DNA of 64,000 bases. Origin: Nostoc sp. UHCC 0702 (GTDB lineage Bacteria > Cyanobacteriota > Cyanobacteriia > Cyanobacteriales > Nostocaceae). Below, in pieces: positions 45,571 through 53,006 of the stretch; the stretch's first letter is position 1, and each line of letters starts with the position of its first letter. The DNA lies in NCBI GenBank assembly GCA_017164015.1, contig CP071065.1, positions 1,243,409 through 1,307,408 on the forward strand, written 5' to 3'. The notes beneath the pieces are model-generated. The model searched no databases. It saw nothing but the letters and a program-made list of their open reading frames with translations, and was not told the origin of the DNA. The position numbers and the translations under genes were made by a program.

Positions 45571-45903
45571 GCTATCCCAACAGCAAGTAGAAAGTATGTA
45601 TAGCCGCTTTCATTCTCACAGCAGCACAAAAGGCTCCTGGTTGGGGCACAGAAAACTTTTGAAAAACAAGGTTATTTCTCAATAAACAATCAAAATCTCT
45701 TATTTTAAATGTTTACCTGACTTTTTTACCTGAAAAATTTTGGTGTAAACTTATCTTTGAGTTATTGCTATTTGCACCATTTTTTGCTATCTGTTGTTCC
45801 CAATTATTAAAAAAAATTCTATCTACGACAGATTGTCATACTTTGGGGTTGATTTTATTTAAAATGAAATAAGCAAAATAAAAACTATTGTTAGGAGAGA
45901 GTC

Positions 45904-46320
45904 ATGAAATCAATTGCGGCAAGTTTGCGGCGCTTTAGTTTAGCTGTATTGACAATTGTTTTAGTTGTTAGCAGCTTCGCTGTTTTTACTCCTAGTGCTG
46001 CGGCTGAAACATACCAAGTGAAACTAGGCAGTGATAAGGGACTACTACAATTCCAACCCAAAAAGTTGACAATTAAACCAGGCGATACAATTGAATGGGT
46101 GAACAACAAACTTGCTCCCCATAATGTTGTGTTTGACGCTGCGAAAATCCCAAATCAGGACAAAGCTTTAGCAGGTTCTCTGTCTCAGACTAAGTTGTTG
46201 TTGAATCCCGGTCAAACAGTAAAAAGCACTTTCCCCGCAGACGCACCTGCTGGTGAATACAATTTCTACTGCACTCCCCACCGTGGTGCTGGCATGGCTG
46301 GTAAAATCATTGTCGAATAG
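45904..46320 (+). CDS. petE: Plastocyanin
   Basis: 138 residues. The signal peptide (about 1-34, ending SAAA) is followed by the mature ETYQVKLGSDKGLLQFQP. Copper ligands are H73 (PHNVVF), C123, H126 (YCTPHRGAGM) and M131. It carries electrons from cytochrome b6f to photosystem I in the lumen when copper is available. AGGAGAG lies just before ATG 45904. Cytochrome c6, its low-copper substitute, is encoded about 520 bp downstream. Confidence 0.97.
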   Translation: MKSIAASLRRFSLAVLTIVLVVSSFAVFTPSAAAETYQVKLGSDKGLLQFQPKKLTIKPGDTIEWVNNKLAPHNVVFDAAKIPNQDKALAGSLSQTKLLLNPGQTVKSTFPADAPAGEYNFYCTPHRGAGMAGKIIVE

Positions 46321-46424
46321 CTAGAAACAGCTTTATTGAGACAATAAATTTTCCCAACTCTCCAGTGAAGTTAAAGGCTAACACGCCACATTCCTACAGT
46401 GGCCCATGACGATAGATAGATAAA

Positions 46425-46501
46425 TAGCGGTGACGAGTTCTATTTCCGCCCAAAATACTCAACGCCATATGGCGATGGAGGTTATGAACTCGTCACCGCT
46501 A
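46425..46501. repeat. 77-bp inverted-repeat element (16-bp perfect arms)
   Basis: TAGCGGTGACGAGTTC (46425-46440) and GAACTCGTCACCGCTA (46486-46501) are exact reverse complements. The interior contains the palindrome CGCCATATGGCG. It lies between petE and the c6 gene and could be a MITE or a structured RNA element. Otherwise 46321-46842 shows no gene. Confidence 0.65.
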
Positions 46502-46842
46502 ATTATGTTCAAATTTGCCTACATTAAAAATGGATCGCGTTTATACTCTCCAGAGACTGGAACCTTATAGGGTAGAGTACAAATAGCTGTTGGCAAGTTT
46601 AGATATTTAGCGTTTCTCAGTTCGTTAAATAGAACAAACACTCCACGCGTCCGTCCTATTAGCCACTCTCACGCCACTTGTCACCAGGCTGTTAAGGCGC
46701 GTAACACAGTGGGTCAGGGTAGGAGTTTAACGCATTTAAGCGAGAACCGCTATAACTATTTTGTGGATTCTTTCTAGAAAACCCAAAATAGGTAACTCGA
46801 TATGGTTTTTAGTTGCTGGAGGCTTTTTACGAGGAGAATATC

Positions 46843-47187
46843 TTGAGAATACTTGTATTAATATTAGTGTCGGCGATCGCTCTATTTACATTGACATTTA
46901 TTCATCCTGCACTAGCTGCTGAAGTATCCAACCCTGCTAAAATCTTCAACGATAACTGTGCTTCTTGCCATATAGGTGGTGGTAACATCCTCATTCCTCA
47001 GAAAACCTTGAAAAAGGAAGCATTATTAAAATACCTGGCAAATTATGAACAAGACTCAATTCAGGCAATTATCCACCAGGTACAGAACGGCAAAAATGCT
47101 ATGCCCGCTTTCAAAGACAAATTGAGCGCTCAAGAAATTTTCGACCTAGCCACTTATGTTGCCCAACAAGCGGAACAAGGCTGGTAA
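46843..47187 (+). CDS. petJ: Cytochrome c6-type lumenal electron carrier
   Basis: 114 residues from TTG 46843, chosen because GAGGAG lies 7 nt upstream and it gives a clean signal peptide ([19 protein letters not shown], cleaved near ALAA). The frame is open from another TTG at 46813. Haem site CASCH at residues 39-43 and axial Met in NAMPAF (M87). The c-type fold ends with [20 protein letters not shown]. It carries electrons to photosystem I or oxidase. The loop after CHIGGGN differs from the best-known PetJ sequences, so it could be a c6-like paralogue. Confidence 0.85.
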   Translation: MRILVLILVSAIALFTLTFIHPALAAEVSNPAKIFNDNCASCHIGGGNILIPQKTLKKEALLKYLANYEQDSIQAIIHQVQNGKNAMPAFKDKLSAQEIFDLATYVAQQAEQGW

Positions 47188-47202
47188 ACTGCCCGAAAGT
47201 CT

Positions 47203-47242
47203 AATGCAACAGTTCTTTGATATATCAAAGACCTGTTGCATT
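47203..47242. terminator. 40-nt near-perfect hairpin after the c6 gene
   Basis: AATGCAACAG and CTGTTGCATT enclose TCTTTGATA/TATCAAAGA, with one mismatch (T13/C32 of the hairpin). It lies 16 bp after the petJ stop. There is no long T-run, but the fold is strong, so it is either a terminator or a palindromic repeat. Confidence 0.6.
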
Positions 47243-47297
47243 GCAATTTCAAGAGCGCTACGTATTAGGGAATGTCACCCGAAAGGCTATTCCTGTT

Positions 47298-48749
47298 TCA
47301 TTTTTCTGAATTAGAGTTTTGTCTTTCTTGCCTTAGTTTGTTCAATTCTTGTATTAGGCTTGGACGAGGTGTTGATGTTACAGAGGGTGACACCTGAGTT
47401 TTATTCGCTTCCTGTGTAGACGATGGTTTAACAGGAGTTGTGGATGCAGGGGAGGATTTACCGTTTCTATTTCGCAGTTCCTGCATCAGTTTATTAGTCG
47501 TTGCTGGTGATGGCGTTGGCTGATTACCAGTAACTTCCCCAGACGACGGTTTGGGAGGAGTAATTACACCTGACGTTTGCCCTTGAGTAGCCCCAGCATT
47601 ATTGTTGCTGTTGTTTTGGAAACGCAGGTTAAATGGATAAAGGTTAGTCTGCTTATCTGCCTTGGGAGCCTTGGAATTGAAATATTGCGTTATCTGTGAT
47701 CTCAACTCAGGGGCGACTGGCTTATCTTCATCATACTCAATCTTGTGCTTACCTTGAGGGTTTACTACTAAATAACCTAGGACTTCTGTACCTTCAAGAC
47801 CAGGTTTATCTGTAGCAATTATTTCACGGATAACTGGCTTTTCTTGGGAATTGGGATTTTCTTTCGTAACTTTGTCTCTGAGTTTTGCGTGAGCTGCCAA
47901 AGCTAACAAGCTCCCCTTTTTGGATGTTTGTGGCAACTCAGGTATCTTCGGCGCAGAAGTATCTGGCAAGGAAGCATTTCTATCTGTTGGTGTTAAATTA
48001 TCAACAAGATTTGAAGGCTGTCCTGGAGGATTAATTAGTGGTTGGTTTTGAGGGACTTGAAAACTGCCCGGTTGCTTGGTTGGTGAAGTGGTAGAACTGT
48101 CAGCTATTGTATTAGGTGTTACAGAAGGGCTGAGAGGCTGAGAATTCTTCAGATCTAAGGGTATTGAACCACGATCTACTGCTGGTAGGTTACTTCCAGG
48201 CTGTGGTTTGAATCCTGTTATGTTCCTGCCACTTAAATTAGGCCTTGAAATATTAGGTTTTGTGTTAGCCGTATTAAAACCAGATGTATCGGCAAAAGAA
48301 TTTTTAGGAATTACCCAGTCCCTAGACTGTGGTTTGGGCAAGTAATTAGTCCTATATCTAGTGCTTGTTGTGGGAATTGGCGGCGATATCGGCTGCATGT
48401 AAGCAGGTGGTATGACAGGCGTTAGAGAAGTTTGAGTGCCTGGATTAAGAAGTGTAACTTGCGGTTGTTGTGGTAGTTGCTGTTGTGGGAGTAGTTCTGG
48501 AAGTTGTGGTTGCAAAGCAACTTGGCTTTGATTTGCAGACTCTGGTAGACGGGCTTGGTCTGCTTGGCTTAATTCTAAAACTCCAACTGATTTTGATGAC
48601 ACTGATTCTTTTGGTTGGCTAGAATCTACAGGCATCAATGGCACAATTAACGCAATAGCACCGTGGATACCAACAGATGCTATAGCTGCTATCCCAGTTG
48701 GCTGGCTTAAGATTTCTGGTATATTTTTTAGCAGGGAGACGTAAGACAT
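47298..48749 (-). CDS. Pro/Gln/Ser-rich TonB-like membrane protein
   Basis: 483 residues. A membrane segment near 18-38 (IAAIASVGIHGAIALIVPLMPV) is preceded by a short cytoplasmic tail. A long Pro/Gln/Asn-rich region (about 60-330) follows. It then has a small ordered block (IIATDKPGLEGTEVLGYLVVNPQG) and a low-complexity C-terminus. This layout is that of TonB-like energy transducers or periplasm-spanning proteins in cyanobacteria. No clear TonB C-terminal domain is seen, so the name is tentative. Confidence 0.65.
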   Translation of the reverse strand: MSYVSLLKNIPEILSQPTGIAAIASVGIHGAIALIVPLMPVDSSQPKESVSSKSVGVLELSQADQARLPESANQSQVALQPQLPELLPQQQLPQQPQVTLLNPGTQTSLTPVIPPAYMQPISPPIPTTSTRYRTNYLPKPQSRDWVIPKNSFADTSGFNTANTKPNISRPNLSGRNITGFKPQPGSNLPAVDRGSIPLDLKNSQPLSPSVTPNTIADSSTTSPTKQPGSFQVPQNQPLINPPGQPSNLVDNLTPTDRNASLPDTSAPKIPELPQTSKKGSLLALAAHAKLRDKVTKENPNSQEKPVIREIIATDKPGLEGTEVLGYLVVNPQGKHKIEYDEDKPVAPELRSQITQYFNSKAPKADKQTNLYPFNLRFQNNSNNNAGATQGQTSGVITPPKPSSGEVTGNQPTPSPATTNKLMQELRNRNGKSSPASTTPVKPSSTQEANKTQVSPSVTSTPRPSLIQELNKLRQERQNSNSEK

Positions 48750-49458
48750 AGCTGTTATCGTTCACTCGGCTCAATGGCAGTTGACTAGCAAGGCAATTTG
48801 ATTTTTAATGCAATAGGCACACCCCTATAAAAATAATAACTTTCTCTGCCGATACTCAAAACGGCTAGATAGCATTTTTTGCAGTTTTTATCTTAAAAAC
48901 GCTTTGTTGAACCAATGAAATCGCATTTAGTGATGAGGTTTCTGTAAATGATCGGTTGTGAATTTTGAATTTTGTGAAAAGATGCACAACAAAAACTGAA
49001 AACTAGAGTAGTTGCTAGTGAAGGCGATCGCGTCAGTCTCAAGATATAGACTTTGCCTGTTCAAGTCACCTGTTTTACTAGCTAACTGCTTTTGAGTCAG
49101 TTACGCTCTTAATTATAGATTTTAAGTTCGCTTGTAACACGGAATAAAGCGGACTTCGAGTCAATATTACCACATCAACCCGGCCGCAAACTGTAGCTAG
49201 CTTTGCTCTTTGGCAGATTTGGGAATAGGGCATGGGGCATAGGGCATGGGGAATGATACAAAATAACTAGCAATTCTTAATACCTACTGCCCCACGTTCC
49301 ATACTCATAGGACTTCGCAAAACTACACCCTACTTTAGGCAATTCATGAATTGCCGCTAGATGAAAATAAGAGTTTCGACTATTGTTTGCGTAAGTCCTG
49401 ACTCAATGCCCAATGCCCAATTCCCAATTCCCAATTCCCAATTCCCAATCAGTCCAAA
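48750..49458. other. Intergenic region with repeats
   Basis: GGGCATGGGGCATAGG units lie at 49225-49252, and CAATGCCCAATTCCC units at 49408-49449 end 10 bp before the lipase start. No gene is supported. Confidence 0.6.
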
Positions 49459-50154
49459 ATGCCATTACCTACCATTATTGTCCCTGGATATTTAGAAAGC
49501 GCGATCGCCTATCGCCAATTAGAACAATCCCTCCGAGAGTTGGGGTTCCCCACAGTCACAGTACCGTTGCGGCGGCGTGACTGGATACCCACTCTTGGTG
49601 GCAGACCAGTAACACCGATTTTGCAGCAACTTGATCTCACCGTCAAACAAACACTACAAGAACATAATGCTGCTCAAATCAACTTGATTGGTCACTCAGC
49701 AGGAGGTTGGATCTCCCGCATTTACCTGGGAGAAAAACCTTATTTCTCAAGCGGTAACGTACAACCACCCATCTGGAAAGCTCACCCCTTGGTTGCTACT
49801 CTCATCACCTTGGGTACACCCCATATCAGCCAAGAACGCTGGACACGCCGGAATCTTGATTTTGTCACCAACAACTACCCTGGAGCTTTTTACCAAAATG
49901 TCCGCTACGTTTGTGTAGCTGGCAAAACCATATTTGGAGAAAGACGACGCGGCAGTTGGCTGGCTTACAGTAGTTATCAATTAACCTGCGGCACCGGTAA
50001 CACTTGGGGAGATGGCATTACACCCATTGCAGCAGCCCATCTAGAAGGTGCAGAAAATCTCATTATCGAAGGCGTTAGGCATTCTCCTAGAAGTCCTGGT
50101 ACTTGGTATGGCTCACCAAAACCGTTAAAAATTTGGAAAACTCTGTTATTGTAG
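49459..50154 (+). CDS. Alpha/beta hydrolase (lipase-like)
   Basis: 231 residues. TIIVPGYLES begins the fold and the nucleophile elbow is INLIGHSAGGWISRIYLG (Ser80). A later Asp/His pair (GDGITPIAAAHL, EGVRHSPRSPG) may complete the triad. Cytosolic by sequence; substrate unknown. The last ~15 codons (from 50110, GSPKPLKIW) lie in a 28-bp segment repeated at 52104. The 3' end here was probably supplied by the element that inserted at this point. Confidence 0.85.
   Translation: MPLPTIIVPGYLESAIAYRQLEQSLRELGFPTVTVPLRRRDWIPTLGGRPVTPILQQLDLTVKQTLQEHNAAQINLIGHSAGGWISRIYLGEKPYFSSGNVQPPIWKAHPLVATLITLGTPHISQERWTRRNLDFVTNNYPGAFYQNVRYVCVAGKTIFGERRRGSWLAYSSYQLTCGTGNTWGDGITPIAAAHLEGAENLIIEGVRHSPRSPGTWYGSPKPLKIWKTLLL
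50110..50137 (+). repeat. Left attachment-site candidate
   Basis: Begins GGCTCACCAAAACCGTTAAA. It lies in the last codons of the lipase gene, and the same segment recurs at 52104-52131. Confidence 0.7.
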
Positions 50155-50200
50155 TAATCTCAACCAATTAAACTACTCGTATTTACTAGAGGATTACTAG

Positions 50201-51484
50201 ATGTACTCAAAACGCTCAAATACCAAGGTTTCCAGCAAATTAGCTGATGTCAGGGTAGGTGTAGATAAGGGTTCTCTTCGTCTCCAGTTCAGCAGCAGGG
50301 TAAGTCAGGAGTTCTACGGCAAGCGTCAGGCTTACAAGGGACTAGGTAGAAGTGACACCCCAGAGAATCAACAATGGGCTGAAGGGATAGTACGAAGAAT
50401 CCAAGCTGATATTGACCATCCAGACGGGGGACTGTTTGACCCTACGCTAGCTAAGTACTTGGATATCAAGCCAATGCTGGCTACAGTTACTCAGCTACCG
50501 ACTGCAAAGCCATTACCAACGCTAGGGGAATTGTGGGAAGAGTTTGTGAATTGGAAACTTAAAACTCAACAAATAGGCGAAAGTACTTTTATTGGCAATT
50601 ACAAGGGCAAACATGAACCAATGTTGCGCTTATTCATGGATAAGCCCTTCAATGAAGCAACCGCCAATGAAATTATTACAAAGTTAAATAGCAAAATTAA
50701 AAACCGCAAACAAACTAAAACTTTGTACGGAATACTCTCTCAACTATGCCAATGGGCAATTAGTAAAAAAATAGGAATAACTGAAGACTATTTTGTTGAA
50801 ATTAAGCAAAGTTACAGACTTCCTAAAAAGTCAAAACAACTATCTGAGGTAGAAGACTACAAAGCTTATGGTATAGAAGAAAGAGATTTAATAATTAATA
50901 GTTTTTATAACTCAGAAAGAAACGGAGAGAAGATACTAGCGCCATTGATTGAGTTTTTATTTCTCACTGGCTGTAGACATGGTGAAGCGTTTGCCCTCCA
51001 GTGGAAAGATATTAAATTTGATGCTGGTTGGATAGTTTTTGATCAAAGCTATAGCAGTCAGACAAAAGTATTAATGGAAGATACTAAAACGGGGGTCATT
51101 AGATGGTTTAAAATGAAGGGTATGGACAGGTTAATTCATTTACTAACAAGATTGCATGGAGACGATAAAAATCCAAATGATTTAGTTTTTAACTATAAAG
51201 GTAAACGTTGTGATACATTTAAAATTGGTATTTATTGGCAAGGAATGAACGTTACTAAACCATCTGGAGAGTCTTATCAATTGCCCGGAGTTGCTAGAAG
51301 ATTAGCAAATGAAGGAAAACTTCAATACCTCAAGCCATATTCAACACGTCACACATTCATTAGTATTCAAGCAAATAACGGCGCTGATTTAGCTTTGTTG
51401 GCTGATACTTGTGGTAATAGTGTGGATGTAATTATCAAGCATTACCTACAACCAGACAAAGAACGTACACTGAAGAATATTTAA
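50201..51484 (+). CDS. Tyrosine recombinase (phage-type integrase)
   Basis: 427 residues. A SAM-like N-terminal region (about 110-210) is followed by the catalytic domain. Arg-I is R259 in FLTGCRHGEAF, Arg-II is R383 in PYSTRHTFIS, and the nucleophile is Y416 or adjacent in IIKHYLQP. The His-II position is Tyr (YSTR), as in some integrases. The usual GH(S/T) before the nucleophile reads GNS, an atypical change. It lies 46 bp after the lipase stop, just inside the left repeat, as expected for an element integrase. It probably moves this 2-kb unit. Confidence 0.88.
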   Translation: MYSKRSNTKVSSKLADVRVGVDKGSLRLQFSSRVSQEFYGKRQAYKGLGRSDTPENQQWAEGIVRRIQADIDHPDGGLFDPTLAKYLDIKPMLATVTQLPTAKPLPTLGELWEEFVNWKLKTQQIGESTFIGNYKGKHEPMLRLFMDKPFNEATANEIITKLNSKIKNRKQTKTLYGILSQLCQWAISKKIGITEDYFVEIKQSYRLPKKSKQLSEVEDYKAYGIEERDLIINSFYNSERNGEKILAPLIEFLFLTGCRHGEAFALQWKDIKFDAGWIVFDQSYSSQTKVLMEDTKTGVIRWFKMKGMDRLIHLLTRLHGDDKNPNDLVFNYKGKRCDTFKIGIYWQGMNVTKPSGESYQLPGVARRLANEGKLQYLKPYSTRHTFISIQANNGADLALLADTCGNSVDVIIKHYLQPDKERTLKNI

Positions 51485-51501
51485 ATTTCAACAATTAACC
51501 C

Positions 51502-51536
51502 CCCCATCAAGATTAATTGATGGGGTTATTTTTTTA
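51502..51536. terminator. Intrinsic terminator between convergent element genes
   Basis: CCCCATCAA pairs with TTGATGGGG (loop GATTAA) and is followed by TTATTTTTTT, just after the integrase stop. The opposite flank has no long A-run, so it acts mainly on the plus strand. Confidence 0.8.
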
Positions 51537-51537
51537 T

Positions 51538-51816
51538 CTATTTCCTATTCCCCTTTTGTGCCTGGTCTGACCAAAACAAACTTGCAACTTTAGGAGGGAT
51601 AGCTTTGACTTGCCTGCAACCACCCCGAACTGTATCACCTTCTTCAACCTCTAAATTGTCGAATCCAAAAGCCGCGCCTAGTAAGCTTTCTGCCCGTTTT
51701 GAGGTCAAGAATTGTCGAATCAAATACTCCTGTACCCCAACCGCTTCAGCTACTTGCGACTGACTAAGGAAGTAGTCACCATTGTTATCTTTGAAACCAT
51801 CAATCGGGATAGCCAT
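51538..51816 (-). CDS. Small DNA-binding-type protein in the integrase element
   Basis: 92 residues. FLSQSQVAEAVGVQEYLIRQFLTSK (about 16-40) has helix-turn-helix spacing. The rest (EEGDTVRGGCRQVKAIPPKVASLFW) is not recognised. By position, convergent with the integrase, it could be an excisionase or repressor. An array of related palindromes lies 39-73 bp upstream of its start. Confidence 0.65.
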   Translation of the reverse strand: MAIPIDGFKDNNGDYFLSQSQVAEAVGVQEYLIRQFLTSKRAESLLGAAFGFDNLEVEEGDTVRGGCRQVKAIPPKVASLFWSDQAQKGNRK

Positions 51817-51854
51817 TTTAAAGACTAGAACCTGTACACAGCAATTATTCTAAA

Positions 51855-51889
51855 TACTCCAAGTAATAGTCCAAGTAATACTTGGAGTA
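51855..51889. promoter_or_regulatory. Iterated palindromes upstream of the element's small gene
   Basis: TACTCCAAGTA (51855-51865) and TACTTGGAGTA (51879-51889) are exact reverse complements. Another CCAAGTAAT lies between them and another TACTTGG follows at 51895. Such repeated half-sites fit a repressor operator or recombination-factor sites. Confidence 0.55.
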
Positions 51890-52248
51890 AATAAATACTT
51901 GGCTGGGTAGCTCTCAACCTTCGTCTCACCCTTGCATCCTCAAAACTGGATAGCTAAAAAAACTCACGAAAAAAAGAGGACACTATATAGCGTCCCTGAA
52001 GAAAAAACACGAAAAACAAGAGGTCTGAAGGGTTAAATACTAGAAAAGTAGTAGAAAACTAGAGATAGTAGGCTGAAAGTACTGATATTACGTTATATAC
52101 AAAGGCTCACCAAAACCATTAAAAGTTTGGATACAGTATTTAATTTAAAACAGTTGATTTTTATATAAAAAAAAAATAATTTAATCTTTCTTAGCTAAAA
52201 TTGTAATAAAAATACACTTTTAGCTAAAAACTTTAAGAGGGGTCAGCC
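51890..52248. other. Noncoding right part of the element and spacer
   Basis: Contains the right direct repeat (52104-52131) and the promoter region of the cytochrome b-like gene. I see no gene. Confidence 0.55.
52104..52131 (+). repeat. Right attachment-site candidate
   Basis: Begins GGCTCACCAAAACCATTAAA and matches the left site at 26 of 28 positions. The reading frame continues to a TAA, consistent with a displaced lipase 3' end. Confidence 0.7.
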
Positions 52249-52857
52249 ATGCAAAGCACCGAGTTCGACAGGATTTTGCGGCGACTAGCGACTGTACTCT
52301 CAGTCGTAATTCTTACATTGTCCTTAATTTACGTTTCTACCGGAGTTTTGCTGTCTTTTTACTACGAACCGACAGCAGGCGGCGCTTATGAATCATTGCG
52401 AAGAATTGATACAGAAGTGACATACGGCTGGCTGTTCCACAGAGCGCATGATATTGCTGGTAATGCAGTAATTGCGATCGCTCTGATTCAAATTGTGGTG
52501 ATGTTTTTAAGCAGGCAATTTCGCAAGAGTTGGCTAATTGCTTGGGTGAGCGGGATTTTGTTTACCCTCAGTGCGATCGCCTTAGATTGGACATCAATGA
52601 TTTTAACTTGGGATCAAGAAGGATATTGGCGTTTTAGCATTGAGTTAGGAAACATCGAAGCAATTCCTCTAGTAGGTTCCCAACTGCGAAACATCCTCAC
52701 AGGCGGTGGAGCAATCAGCAGTGTAACGATTCAACACCTTTACACCATACACAGCTATATTATTTCCATTGCTGTCATCATCCTGGCCCTAGTGCATTTA
52801 TCAGCATTACTGTGGCAGGAAAAAGAAATGTATCAAGAAAAAGTGCTGAGTGCTTAG
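52249..52857 (+). CDS. Cytochrome b N-terminal-like membrane protein
   Basis: 202 residues with four membrane segments. His residues in LFHRAHDIAGN (about 65-68) and in IQHLYTIHSYIISIAVIILALVHLSAL (about 165-190) could ligate haems, as in the cytochrome b/b6 N-terminal domain. The length is similar to that of PetB, but the sequence is distinct, so it is a b-type cytochrome of unknown electron partner. GAGGGG precedes ATG 52249. A GTCAGTTGTCAGTTG repeat begins at its stop. Confidence 0.8.
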   Translation: MQSTEFDRILRRLATVLSVVILTLSLIYVSTGVLLSFYYEPTAGGAYESLRRIDTEVTYGWLFHRAHDIAGNAVIAIALIQIVVMFLSRQFRKSWLIAWVSGILFTLSAIALDWTSMILTWDQEGYWRFSIELGNIEAIPLVGSQLRNILTGGGAISSVTIQHLYTIHSYIISIAVIILALVHLSALLWQEKEMYQEKVLSA

Positions 52858-53006
52858 TTAGTTGTCAGTTGTCAGTTGTCAGTTGTCAGTTGTCAGTTGT
52901 CAGTTGTCAGTTGTCAGTTGTGATTCCCTCATCCCCCCATCTCCCCTGCTCCCCATCCCCCCTGCTCCCCATCCCCCCTGCTCCCCATCCCCCCCGCTCC
53001 CCTGCT
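52857..53006. repeat. GTTGTCAGTTGTCAGTTG and CCCCATCCCCCCTGCT tracts
   Basis: Eight or so GTCAGTT units (52860-52921) are followed by CCCTGCTCCCCATCC units (52924-53006). Between two convergent genes, touching the antiporter stop. Confidence 0.85.

Larger units (their letters stand above)
50110..52131. mobile_element. 2-kb integrase element inserted at the 3' end of a lipase gene
   Basis: Bounded by a 28-bp direct repeat with two mismatches (50110-50137 and 52104-52131). Inside are a tyrosine-recombinase gene right after the left repeat, a terminator, a small minus-strand gene, and a region of iterated inverted repeats. The right copy still encodes a continuation (YKGSPKPLKVWIQYLI and a stop), which was probably the lipase's original C-terminus. 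The small size suggests a satellite-like or streamlined integrative element. Confidence 0.75.

Noticed and set aside
45281..45685. Long open frames with repeating PSPQSPV on both strands
   Set aside because: They arise because a 7-bp repeat has no stop in several frames; there is no start context or homology.
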